Shown in pieces: positions 1 through 7,173 of a stretch of 16,776 bases of DNA; within the stretch, counting starts at the first letter, position 1; every line of letters starts with the position of its first letter. A program made the translations under genes and the position numbers. The notes under the pieces were generated by a model. It searched no databases, had not been told where the DNA came from, and saw only the letters and a program-made list of their open reading frames with translations. The DNA is taken from NCBI GenBank assembly GCA_024400915.1, contig JAKSLX010000038.1:1-16776 (forward strand), written 5' to 3'. This DNA is from Treponema sp. (GTDB taxonomy: Bacteria; Spirochaetota; Spirochaetia; Treponematales; Treponemataceae).

Positions 1-184
1 GCAACTTTCGTTGCCTTCCGTCGTGCGACGGTGAAAGAGAATATATATCCGAATATAAAAAATGTCAAGAAGAATTTTCTTTTTTTGATGATTTTTTTCA
101 TTTTTTTTCAAGATTTCTATTTTTATACCCCTAACCTCCTCCTATGATGACAGCTAAGGCATTGTCGGCGAACAGATTCACCTC
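1..184. other. non-coding start of window with two small hairpins and an AT-rich stretch
   Basis: No recognisable gene. Positions 1-14 form a perfect 5-bp hairpin (GCAAC / GTTGC, 4-nt loop), and 18-31 form a second one (CCGTC / GACGG, 4-nt loop). From about 45 to 150 the sequence is very AT-rich with several T runs, including a weak AAGAA / TTCTT inverted repeat near 70-85 followed by T's. Plus-strand frame 1 is open from base 1 to a TGA at about 146, so the 3' end of an upstream gene is conceivable. The predicted peptide turns into a Phe/Ile run over the T tracts and looks unconvincing as protein. Confidence 0.4.
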
Positions 185-290
185 AGACTAGCCCCGATTG
201 GATGGGCGCCGGAGGCGTTGCCGGCAACGGCAATGAGCGCCAGCGGAACCCAGGAAAGCGGGTTTAGCAAGGCCGGTACGCTCCGAAGAA
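185..290. other. GC-rich structured intergenic island, possible dispersed repeat or structured RNA
   Basis: This roughly 100-nt block is far more GC-rich than the DNA on either side and contains nested inverted repeats. A perfect 14-bp palindrome lies at 216-229 (CGTTGCC / GGCAACG). GGCGC at 205-209 can pair with GCGCC at 237-241. AACCC at 247-251 can pair with GGGTT at 260-264. CGGAG at 210-214 plus CGT at 216-218 can pair with ACG plus CTCCG at 278-285, enclosing the others. It could be a chromosomally dispersed repeat, part of a transcript leader or an RNA element. A minus-strand reading frame crosses it, but that frame also runs antisense into nrdR, so it is not called as a gene. Confidence 0.45.
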
Positions 291-304
291 AAAGAGTTCT
301 GTAC

Positions 305-333
305 TTGTTTTTATGCTTTTTCATTGGTATTAT
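305..333 (+). promoter_or_regulatory. candidate sigma-70 promoter for nrdR
   Basis: A -35-like TTGTTT at 305-310 is followed after 17 nt by a -10-like TATTAT at 328-333. This puts the transcription start about 28 nt upstream of the nrdR ATG. A weak Shine-Dalgarno-like GGGG lies at 355-358. No NrdR-box-like pair of repeats was seen nearby, so autoregulation is not supported. Confidence 0.45.
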
Positions 334-368
334 AAGAAGACAATTAATCAACATGGGGATAAAATAAA

Positions 369-824
369 ATGAGATGTCCATATTGTGGCAGCTTTGATGA
401 TAAAGTTCTTGAATCCAGACAGTTGGCAAACGGCGAAAGCATAAGGCGCAGAAGAGAATGCCTTTCATGCGGACAAAGATTCACAAGCTTTGAAAGAATC
501 GAAGAAAAACAGTTCATGGTTGTTAAGCGCGACGGAAGAAGACAGCCTTTTGACATTAAAAAAATCGCAAAGGGAATTGAACGCGCACTGGAAAAACGAC
601 CTATTTCAACAGATTTGAAAGATCAGATTCTCAACGAAATAGAAGACGAAGCCTACACTGTAGGTAAAGCCGGCAGAGAAATTTCTACGGCACTGCTGGG
701 GGAAATTGTTCTAAAGAGATTGAACTCCTTGGATAAGGTTGCCTACATTCGTTTTGCAAGTGTATACAGAAAATTCAACAACCTTGAAGAATTCATTGAA
801 GAAGTAAAAAAGATTTCACTTTGA
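369..824 (+). CDS. nrdR: transcriptional repressor NrdR
   Basis: NrdR is the nucleotide-sensing repressor of ribonucleotide reductase genes. Its ATP-cone reads the ATP/dATP balance, and the zinc ribbon binds NrdR boxes in target promoters. The 151-residue product has the usual length. It shows the N-terminal zinc ribbon with Cys3, Cys6, Cys31 and Cys34 (MRCPYC, then CLSCGQRF), followed by an ATP-cone from about residue 48 (VVKRDGRRQPFD) to about 137. The start is set by the family-typical MRCPYC opening. No ribonucleotide reductase gene and no obvious NrdR box lies in the window, so its targets are elsewhere. The next gene begins 31 nt downstream on the same strand with its own ribosome-binding site, so nrdR may be the first gene of the operon that follows. 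Confidence 0.96.
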   Translation: MRCPYCGSFDDKVLESRQLANGESIRRRRECLSCGQRFTSFERIEEKQFMVVKRDGRRQPFDIKKIAKGIERALEKRPISTDLKDQILNEIEDEAYTVGKAGREISTALLGEIVLKRLNSLDKVAYIRFASVYRKFNNLEEFIEEVKKISL

Positions 825-855
825 TTTTAGACTGCCGAAGACACACGAGGAAAAA

Positions 856-2388
856 ATGAACAACACGGAAAGCAGACTGTACATCATTGGTGCAGGTTTC
901 GCAGGACAGATGATAGCAAAAGACATCATTTCAAAAAAAGTTTTTGGAACTGTCACTGCTTTTTTGGATGATGACAAAAACGTTATAGGTTCTAAAATTG
1001 AGGGCATTCCTGTTCTTGGACCTATAGAAAATATGGCAGATGCACTTCACCCAGATCCTTCATCGGATCAGGCTCTCATTGCCATTCCGAGTGCAGGCAC
1101 TGACAGAATAAGGGAAATCTACTCTGCCCTGAAGAAATGCGGATTTACACAGATCAAGATTTTGCCTTCCATAAGCCAGGTCATTGACGGCAAAGCTCAT
1201 TTCATTCAGGCACGCGACATTAACCCTTTGGACATTCTTGGAAGAACACCGATTGTAATTCCACTTACAAAGAGTCTTTCTTACCTGCGCGGAAAGAGAG
1301 TTCTCATTACAGGTGCGGGCGGTTCCATTGGAAGTGAACTTGCACGACAGCTTCTTTCGGGTGGAGCTGAAAGACTTTATCTTTTTGGACACGGTGAAAA
1401 TTCCATTGTAAACATTTACCGTGAACTTCATGTTCTTCAAAATGAAGGCGTTGGCCAGAAAGCTTCCGTAGTTCCAATCATCGGCGACATGAAGGACAAG
1501 GATTATGTACGCTACATTATTTCACACACCCACGCCGATGTTATTTTCCACTGCGCAGCCTACAAGCATGTTCCAATGATGGAGGAAAACTCCGTCGCTT
1601 CGATTGAAAACAATGTTTTTGGAACAAAAAATCTTCTGGATGCAGCCCTTGAATTTGGTGTTGAAAGATTCGTCCTTATTTCTACAGACAAGGCCGTTGA
1701 TCCTGTAAGTGTTTACGGCGTAAGCAAAATGCTGTGCGAGAAACTCGTGAACGAATATTCTAAAAAGGCAAGGGAGAACCAGTCCTTCATGTTCGTACGT
1801 TTTGGAAATGTCCTTGGAAGCCGCGGTTCAATTCTGCCGATTTTCATGGACCAGATAAAAAACGGTGGTCCAGTAACTGTTACAGATCCGGAAATGGAAC
1901 GATACTTCATGACAATTCCTGAAGCCTGTTCCCTGGTTCTTCAGACAGGCGGTGTTGGTAAAAACGGTTTTAGCTATCTTCTTGATATGGGTGACCCTAT
2001 TAAAATCGTTGATCTTGCAAGGCAGATAATTAAATTTTCAGGATTCACACCGGACGAAGACATTAAGATTCAGTACATAGGTTGCCGCAGAGGAGAAAGA
2101 CTTGAAGAACCATTGTGGCTTGATGAAGAAAATCCAACTCCAACTGAGTACAAAAAAATTCTTGTACTTACAAACATTCCTCCCAAAACCTTCAATCTTG
2201 AAGAACTCATAAAAAAGCTGGAACCCATTTGTATTTTCACAAAAGGCAATGAAAAACTTTACAGGAACAGCATAGAATTGAAACAGATTTTAAGGCAGGC
2301 TGTTCCTACCCTCGACAAGTTCTACATTGAGAAAGAAAAGGAAGGACTTCAGATAGATATGGCTACATCGGTAAAGGTGGTTCTTTAA
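856..2388 (+). CDS. UDP-sugar 4,6-dehydratase, CapD/PglF/FlaA1-like SDR family, without membrane segments
   Basis: Likely NAD(P)-dependent 4,6-dehydratase acting on a UDP-HexNAc, the first step towards a 4-amino-4,6-dideoxy sugar for surface glycans or protein glycosylation. The 510 residues begin with a nucleotide-binding-like domain (GAGFAG, about residues 12-17) of the type found in CapD/WbpM/PglF proteins. An extended SDR domain follows with GAGGSIG near 153-159, an ISTDKA stretch at about 275-280 and Y287-x3-K291. Membrane-bound CapD relatives are usually longer and carry four N-terminal transmembrane helices; these are absent, so the enzyme should be soluble. The position that is often Met in PglF/WbpM proteins (MGxxK) is Tyr here, as in FlaA1/PseB-type enzymes. 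A GAGGA ribosome-binding site lies at 847-851. The stop overlaps the next start by one base (TAATG). Confidence 0.88.
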   Translation: MNNTESRLYIIGAGFAGQMIAKDIISKKVFGTVTAFLDDDKNVIGSKIEGIPVLGPIENMADALHPDPSSDQALIAIPSAGTDRIREIYSALKKCGFTQIKILPSISQVIDGKAHFIQARDINPLDILGRTPIVIPLTKSLSYLRGKRVLITGAGGSIGSELARQLLSGGAERLYLFGHGENSIVNIYRELHVLQNEGVGQKASVVPIIGDMKDKDYVRYIISHTHADVIFHCAAYKHVPMMEENSVASIENNVFGTKNLLDAALEFGVERFVLISTDKAVDPVSVYGVSKMLCEKLVNEYSKKARENQSFMFVRFGNVLGSRGSILPIFMDQIKNGGPVTVTDPEMERYFMTIPEACSLVLQTGGVGKNGFSYLLDMGDPIKIVDLARQIIKFSGFTPDEDIKIQYIGCRRGERLEEPLWLDEENPTPTEYKKILVLTNIPPKTFNLEELIKKLEPICIFTKGNEKLYRNSIELKQILRQAVPTLDKFYIEKEKEGLQIDMATSVKVVL

Positions 2389-3566
2389 TGAGTGAAAATA
2401 AAATGACAGTTCCTTTTTTCAAAGCCTCCATCGGAAAAGAAGAAGAAGAAGCCGCTGTAAGAGTACTTCGTTCTGGATGGCTTACTACAGGAAACGAAGC
2501 CCATGAATTTGAAAAAGAATTCGCAGCCAAAATCGGAGCAAAGCATGCACTTGCCGTAAACAGCAATACAAGCGGAATGATTATGGCAATGGAAGCTTGC
2601 GGTGTAAAAGCCGGCAAAGCAGTCATTACCACTCCCTACACTTTTGTTTCGACTGCAGCTAGCGCAAGGCATCTGGATGCAGACGTTTATTTCGCAGACA
2701 TTGAAAAAGACAATTATTCTATTGATCCTGACAGCATTGAAAAGATTCTTGCAAGTGAAAAAGGGAAAAACGTTGTTGCAGTTGTTCCTGTTCACATTGC
2801 GGGAAATGTCTGCAACATGAAGCGCATCATGGAAATTGCAAAAAAATATGGTGTTTATGTAATCGAAGATTGTGCACACTCCTTTCCTTCCCCAACTGAC
2901 TTAGGATATGCCGGAACCATAGGTGATGTTGGAGTATTCAGTTTCTACGCAACAAAAACCATGACTACAGGCGAAGGTGGAATGGTAACCACAAACAATG
3001 ACGACCTTGCAAAGAGAATGTCTCAGATGCGCCTTCACGGAATGAACCGCGATGCATGGGACAGATATACTTCTACAAAGGCAAGCTGGGAATACGATAT
3101 TATTGCACCGGGATTCAAAAGCAATCTTCCAGACATTCTTGCAACAATTGGTAGAGTTCAGCTTGCAAAAGCTGATGAATTTGATGAAAAGAGAAAGGTT
3201 CATGTTGCAAAATACAACAGGGAATTTTCAAAACTTGATTTCATAAAAATTCCACCAACATCCAAGGGTGATTCCTGTCATCTTTATTTGATGCGCCTAG
3301 ACCTTTCAAAATTAAAGTGCGACAGAAATGTTTTTGCAAAGGAGCTTCAGGAAAGTGGACTCGGCATTTCAATGCATTTTATTCCTATTTTCCATTTTTC
3401 TTACTGGAAAGAATTGTATCCGGATTTTAAGGCAGAAAATTTTCCTAATGCAGAAGAAAAATATCTTGAAACAATTTCAATTCCCCTTTGGCCTGACATG
3501 ACAGAAGAGATGACTGATTATGTAATTGAATGCGTTAAAGCCGTAGGAGAAAAGTATCATGTCTAA
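2388..3566 (+). CDS. DegT/DnrJ/EryC1-family PLP-dependent sugar aminotransferase
   Basis: Predicted aminotransferase that converts a 4-keto-6-deoxy nucleotide sugar, the product of the preceding dehydratase, into a 4-amino sugar, using PLP and probably glutamate. The 392 residues have the usual family length. They open with the typical PFFxxxIGxEE segment and GWLTTG near residue 30, and carry a VIEDCAHS motif for the PLP-contacting Asp. The Schiff-base lysine is K190 in FSFYATKTMTTGEGG, and the C-terminal region has the FHFSYW / IPLWP segments common in PseC/PglE/ArnB-type enzymes. It is translationally coupled to the dehydratase (1-nt overlap) and to the next gene (8-nt overlap). The exact sugar (bacillosamine-type, altrosamine-type or other) cannot be read from the sequence. 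No N-acetyltransferase or glycosyltransferase follows. Confidence 0.9.
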   Translation: MSENKMTVPFFKASIGKEEEEAAVRVLRSGWLTTGNEAHEFEKEFAAKIGAKHALAVNSNTSGMIMAMEACGVKAGKAVITTPYTFVSTAASARHLDADVYFADIEKDNYSIDPDSIEKILASEKGKNVVAVVPVHIAGNVCNMKRIMEIAKKYGVYVIEDCAHSFPSPTDLGYAGTIGDVGVFSFYATKTMTTGEGGMVTTNNDDLAKRMSQMRLHGMNRDAWDRYTSTKASWEYDIIAPGFKSNLPDILATIGRVQLAKADEFDEKRKVHVAKYNREFSKLDFIKIPPTSKGDSCHLYLMRLDLSKLKCDRNVFAKELQESGLGISMHFIPIFHFSYWKELYPDFKAENFPNAEEKYLETISIPLWPDMTEEMTDYVIECVKAVGEKYHV

Positions 3567-5886
3567 GAAAGTCACTGCTGCAAGAACTTTAAAATTCTCT
3601 TTTCAAAAAGAATTCTACAGTGACCTTACAATGGACGGAATGCTTTATGCGGTAACCGTAAGAAGCCCTGCAAAAGAGGGAATCATAAAATCCATTTCTC
3701 ATCCTGATTTACCGGAAGGATACACTCTTGTTACGGCTAGAGACATTCCGGGAACAAACCTTATTGATACGCCAAACGGAAAGATTCCAGTTTTCTGCGA
3801 AGGAAACATTTCATATGAAGGCGAACCATTAGGGCTTCTTGTTGGTCCTGATGAAACTACCCTTCACTCTCTTGTTGAAGAACTTGAAATTACAGTGGAC
3901 ACAAATACTATCGAGGATTATCTTCAGGACGAAGACCTTCTTGCAGCTGGTAATCTGGAAGATCCTGAAAAGAAAGTTTCAAAAAGGCAGCTTAACCAAC
4001 AGAAAAAAGAAATAGAAGCCCTTAAAGAAATTAAGGAAGAATTCTTTTCAAACAAGCTTGCAGAAAGAACATTGAAGTTTGGTCCTTGCTGGCGTGAAAA
4101 CGACAAGGGGGAAATTCCTGGTATTGAATCTATTTTTTCGGCAGCACCTCATGTTCTTGAAAAGGACTGGACCTATGCCTTTAAGACTACAGACTACGGA
4201 GAACCTAACGGTGCCCTATGTTTCTGGAATGAAGAAATACTGACAATACTTACACCAACCCAGTGGCTTGGAAGTTTGAGAAGCATTGTTTCTGAAACCA
4301 TGGCCATAGAACCGGAAAACATAAACTTAAAAAAAACGACCTCGACTAACAGGGGAACAAACAGCATCTGGTACAATTCAATTCTTGCCTGTCAGGTTGC
4401 AGCAGCCGCAAACAAATGCAAGAAACCGGTCAAGCTTGTTTTCACAAGGAAAGAACAGGACAAGTTTCTGAATACAATTCAGCCCATAAACATTGTTCAC
4501 AAAACCGCAATCAATGAAGAAGGAAAACTTCTTGCCATGAAAGTCAACATGAAGGTTGACGCAGGCTTTGCTAATCCTTTTGCTCAGGAAATCATAGACA
4601 GACTCTGCATTGCATCCTGCGGAATATATTGTCCAGAAAACATTCTCATTGAGGCAACGGCCACAAGCTCACACAAACCTGCTTCATCCGTAGACATTCA
4701 GCTCATTGATACAGCAGCTTTCTATGCTGTGGAAAACCAGATGAACCTTGTATGCCAGATGTGCAACCTTACCCCTCTTGAATTCAGACTGCTGAACAAG
4801 ACTGCGCCATCAGATTCAAAAAATAGAAAGACCTGGTCTCCATTTCAATTTTCACTTAACAAGATTACGGAAGCTTTGGAAGCAGTTGCACAGAAAAGCG
4901 ACTTCAACAGAAAATATGCCTCATACCATCTTGATTCAAGCGACTGGAAGATGCAGACCGGACCAAAGGAATATGTTTCGCTTTTTTCATCTCCCATGAG
5001 GGGAATAGGCCTTGCATGTGCTTATGAAGGAACCGGCTATTACGGATCAGAAGTTTATGAATCAGCACAATCATTGGAAGTAACACTTGAAGAAAATTCT
5101 ACAATAACAATTTTATGTCCTCCAGTGTCACCGTCCATTCAGGAAATCTGTACGAGAACAGTTTCTGAAATTCTTGATATTCCTCCATCCAGCGTAAATT
5201 TTAATTCAACTTTTAAAAATGGAGATGAACCTCCTTTACCGGAAAATGTATATTCAAGCATAAGCATCATGACTTCCCTGCTGAAAAAATGCTGTCTTGC
5301 AATCAAGAAAAGAAAGCCTTCAGACAAGCTCCCTTTTACAGTAAAGAGAAAGGTAACTGCAGCACAGAAAAAAGAATGGGATCATCAAGAATTCAAGGGG
5401 AAACCATTCCACAGCACTTCTTTCATTGCAGCAATTCTTGAACTCGAGATCAATCCATGTACATACAGAGAATATATAAGGAGCATAAGTATTGTTGCAG
5501 ACGGCGGAAAGATTTTGAACACACAGGCAGCTTCAGCTTCAATCAAACTTGCAGTCCAGAGAACTCTTGAACGCCTCTATGAAGATGACAGAATTGAATA
5601 TCCACAGGTAAAAATTTCTTTCTGCCAGTCAGAAAATGATTCTTCGCAGATTGGAGAACTTGTATACCAGGTTATTCCCGCAGCATTTACTCAGGCTTTA
5701 ACACAGGCACTCAACTGTACAATCAATTCAATTCCTCTTAAGACCGATACAATCTTCAATAAGATTAAAGAACAGAAGGCATTGCTAAGAAAAATAAGTG
5801 AAGCACAGGCCATCGCTAAATCAACAGACTCAGACTTAGAAAAAAAGGAGCAGACAGAAAATGAAAATTCCATTGACGCTGAATGA
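3559..5886 (+). CDS. xanthine dehydrogenase / aldehyde oxidase-like large (molybdopterin) subunit, divergent
   Basis: The 775-residue product has the fold order of the large subunit of molybdo-flavo hydroxylases. An a/b hammerhead domain covers about residues 20-115 (MLYAVTVRSP, then SYEGEPLGLLVG), followed by the molybdopterin-binding domain (EPNGA near 214, PVKLVFTRKEQ near 290, a PLEFRLLNK segment near 415). A GE pair at 699-700 aligns with the region of the usual catalytic Glu. It is strongly divergent: the glycine-rich GGGFGGK motif is replaced by TSTNRGTNS at 261-269, and the RGFG segment by KPASSVDIQ at 373-381. About 50 charged residues (119-170, rich in K/E/Q) link the two domains. 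AGGAGA at 3545-3550 precedes the ATG. The small subunits follow immediately. From memory, similar genes occur in T. pallidum annotated as quinoline 2-oxidoreductase-like. Substrate and catalytic competence are unknown. Confidence 0.85.
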   Translation: MSKKVTAARTLKFSFQKEFYSDLTMDGMLYAVTVRSPAKEGIIKSISHPDLPEGYTLVTARDIPGTNLIDTPNGKIPVFCEGNISYEGEPLGLLVGPDETTLHSLVEELEITVDTNTIEDYLQDEDLLAAGNLEDPEKKVSKRQLNQQKKEIEALKEIKEEFFSNKLAERTLKFGPCWRENDKGEIPGIESIFSAAPHVLEKDWTYAFKTTDYGEPNGALCFWNEEILTILTPTQWLGSLRSIVSETMAIEPENINLKKTTSTNRGTNSIWYNSILACQVAAAANKCKKPVKLVFTRKEQDKFLNTIQPINIVHKTAINEEGKLLAMKVNMKVDAGFANPFAQEIIDRLCIASCGIYCPENILIEATATSSHKPASSVDIQLIDTAAFYAVENQMNLVCQMCNLTPLEFRLLNKTAPSDSKNRKTWSPFQFSLNKITEALEAVAQKSDFNRKYASYHLDSSDWKMQTGPKEYVSLFSSPMRGIGLACAYEGTGYYGSEVYESAQSLEVTLEENSTITILCPPVSPSIQEICTRTVSEILDIPPSSVNFNSTFKNGDEPPLPENVYSSISIMTSLLKKCCLAIKKRKPSDKLPFTVKRKVTAAQKKEWDHQEFKGKPFHSTSFIAAILELEINPCTYREYIRSISIVADGGKILNTQAASASIKLAVQRTLERLYEDDRIEYPQVKISFCQSENDSSQIGELVYQVIPAAFTQALTQALNCTINSIPLKTDTIFNKIKEQKALLRKISEAQAIAKSTDSDLEKKEQTENENSIDAE

Positions 5887-6352
5887 TAAAAAAATAATTT
5901 TGTCTGCAGAACCAACAGATACATTGCTCTACATTTTGAGAAGGGAACAGTTTTACTCCGTTAAATGCGGGTGCGAAAAAGGGATCTGCGGCAACTGCAC
6001 GGTTCTTCTGGATGACACTTCAGTTCCCAGCTGTAAAATTCCTATGGGAATAATCAGGGACAGCAGCATTGTAACTTTGGAACATTTTAAAAACAATCCG
6101 ATTTACCAGGACATCATCACCGGATTTTCTCAGGCCGGAATACACATGTGCGGCTATTGCAACAGCGGAAAGATTTTGACTGCCTATTCAATTTTGAAAA
6201 AATATTACAGGCCTACCCTTGAGCAGATACATACTGCCATAAAAAATCTTGATTCCTGCTGTACTGATTTCACGACACTTACAAATGGAATACTCTACGC
6301 TGTAGCGGCAAAACATTCACGGGAAGGAAAGAAGACAAATGCAAAAAAATAA
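5861..6352 (+). CDS. 2Fe-2S subunit of xanthine dehydrogenase-like complex, divergent second cluster
   Basis: Predicted small iron-sulfur subunit that would pass electrons between the molybdenum site and FAD. The 163 residues match the usual length. The N-terminal plant-ferredoxin-type domain keeps all four ligands: C38, C43, C46 and C58 (GCEKGICGNCTV, then C58). The C-terminal helical domain has CGYC (C97, C100). The expected CRC of the second pair is SCC here (S132, C133, C134), so one canonical ligand is changed, and the usual CTPG after CGYC is CNSG. The start lies inside the end of the large-subunit gene (26-nt overlap), preceded by AAGGAG at 5845-5850. The 14-nt overlap with the FAD subunit gene suggests stoichiometric co-translation. 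The first cluster should assemble; the second is uncertain. Confidence 0.9.
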   Translation: MKIPLTLNDKKIILSAEPTDTLLYILRREQFYSVKCGCEKGICGNCTVLLDDTSVPSCKIPMGIIRDSSIVTLEHFKNNPIYQDIITGFSQAGIHMCGYCNSGKILTAYSILKKYYRPTLEQIHTAIKNLDSCCTDFTTLTNGILYAVAAKHSREGKKTNAKK

Positions 6353-7148
6353 GACAGTATTAATTTCAAAGAAACTTGCCGATGTCCTCTTCCACTTCAA
6401 AAACACAAATGAAGTTCAGCTGCTTGCAGGATGTACAGGAACTGAAATAGAAAACCTGAAGGAAAAATCCGTTTCCATCCGTGCAATTCCGGAACTTACT
6501 ACCATAGACAGGCACGAACGATACATAGAATATGGATCTGCTGTTACAATTTCAAAGATGATCTCCAGCGGGACAGGAAAACTGCCGGAATTTCTTCTTG
6601 AAGCTCTCCTAAGCATCGGAACAGAACAGATAAGGAATATTGCAACTATAGGCGGAAACATTTGTGCTAAAGGCATCAAGCATACACTTTGGGCTCCTCT
6701 GCTTGCCCTCAATGCCCGTCTAGAAATAAAAGATTCATCTGATACCAAGATCATCCAGTTCAATAAGTTTGAAGGCGTACAGGAAAAGGAACTTCTCACA
6801 AAAATAAGGATTCCTCTTGAAGAATGGGACATTCAGATATTCAGAAGAATCGGCCCAACAAATAAGCTAACTCCTCTTTCTGCAAGCTTCACCTTCCTTG
6901 TAGAAACACAGCGTGGAATGATTGCCAACATCAAGGTTGTATTTGCCGGCAACACGGTTTTCTATTCTCCGGAATTTGAAAACAGAATCATCGGCACAAG
7001 ACTTCCACTTTCTGAAAAAATGATTGACAGTCTTATTGAAGAAGCAAAGGTCGTCTATAAAAACGAGAAAACCTTTGAAAATGAAAGTCCAATCATAAAA
7101 GCCCAGTTTCTCAACCTTTTAAGGAATTCCTTTGAGCAGCTTACTTGA
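6339..7148 (+). CDS. FAD-binding subunit of xanthine dehydrogenase-like complex (CoxM-like)
   Basis: Predicted FAD-carrying medium subunit of a molybdo-flavo hydroxylase, of the family that includes XdhB and CoxM. The 269 residues are close to the usual 280-290. They contain the second FAD motif intact, IRNIATIGGN at residues 98-107. The first motif, normally AGGT, reads AGCT at 30-33, so one glycine is replaced by Cys32. The C-terminal CO-dehydrogenase flavoprotein-like domain (about 170-265) is recognisable but divergent. The start codon lies within the preceding gene, downstream of a GGAAGGA stretch at 6322-6328. It is the last gene of the operon and converges on queA with only 25 nt between the stops; no clear terminator was seen there. 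Dehydrogenase versus oxidase activity cannot be inferred. Confidence 0.85.
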   Translation: MQKNKTVLISKKLADVLFHFKNTNEVQLLAGCTGTEIENLKEKSVSIRAIPELTTIDRHERYIEYGSAVTISKMISSGTGKLPEFLLEALLSIGTEQIRNIATIGGNICAKGIKHTLWAPLLALNARLEIKDSSDTKIIQFNKFEGVQEKELLTKIRIPLEEWDIQIFRRIGPTNKLTPLSASFTFLVETQRGMIANIKVVFAGNTVFYSPEFENRIIGTRLPLSEKMIDSLIEEAKVVYKNEKTFENESPIIKAQFLNLLRNSFEQLT

Positions 7149-7173
7149 TTTTGAGATGAGTGCATAAAAAAAA

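Noticed and set aside
69..90. AT-rich inverted repeat with a T run as a terminator of an upstream gene
   Set aside because: The stem is short and composed only of A-T pairs apart from one or two G-C, so it is not distinguishable from background in this AT-rich stretch.
178..468. A 96-residue minus-strand reading frame over the GC-rich island and the start of nrdR
   Set aside because: It runs antisense into the certain nrdR gene, has no convincing ribosome-binding site and resembles no family I know. The island is better treated as non-coding until a homologue is found.
7149..7173. Possible bidirectional terminator between the convergent FAD-subunit and queA genes
   Set aside because: A short A run is present, but no stable stem could be found, so no terminator is called.
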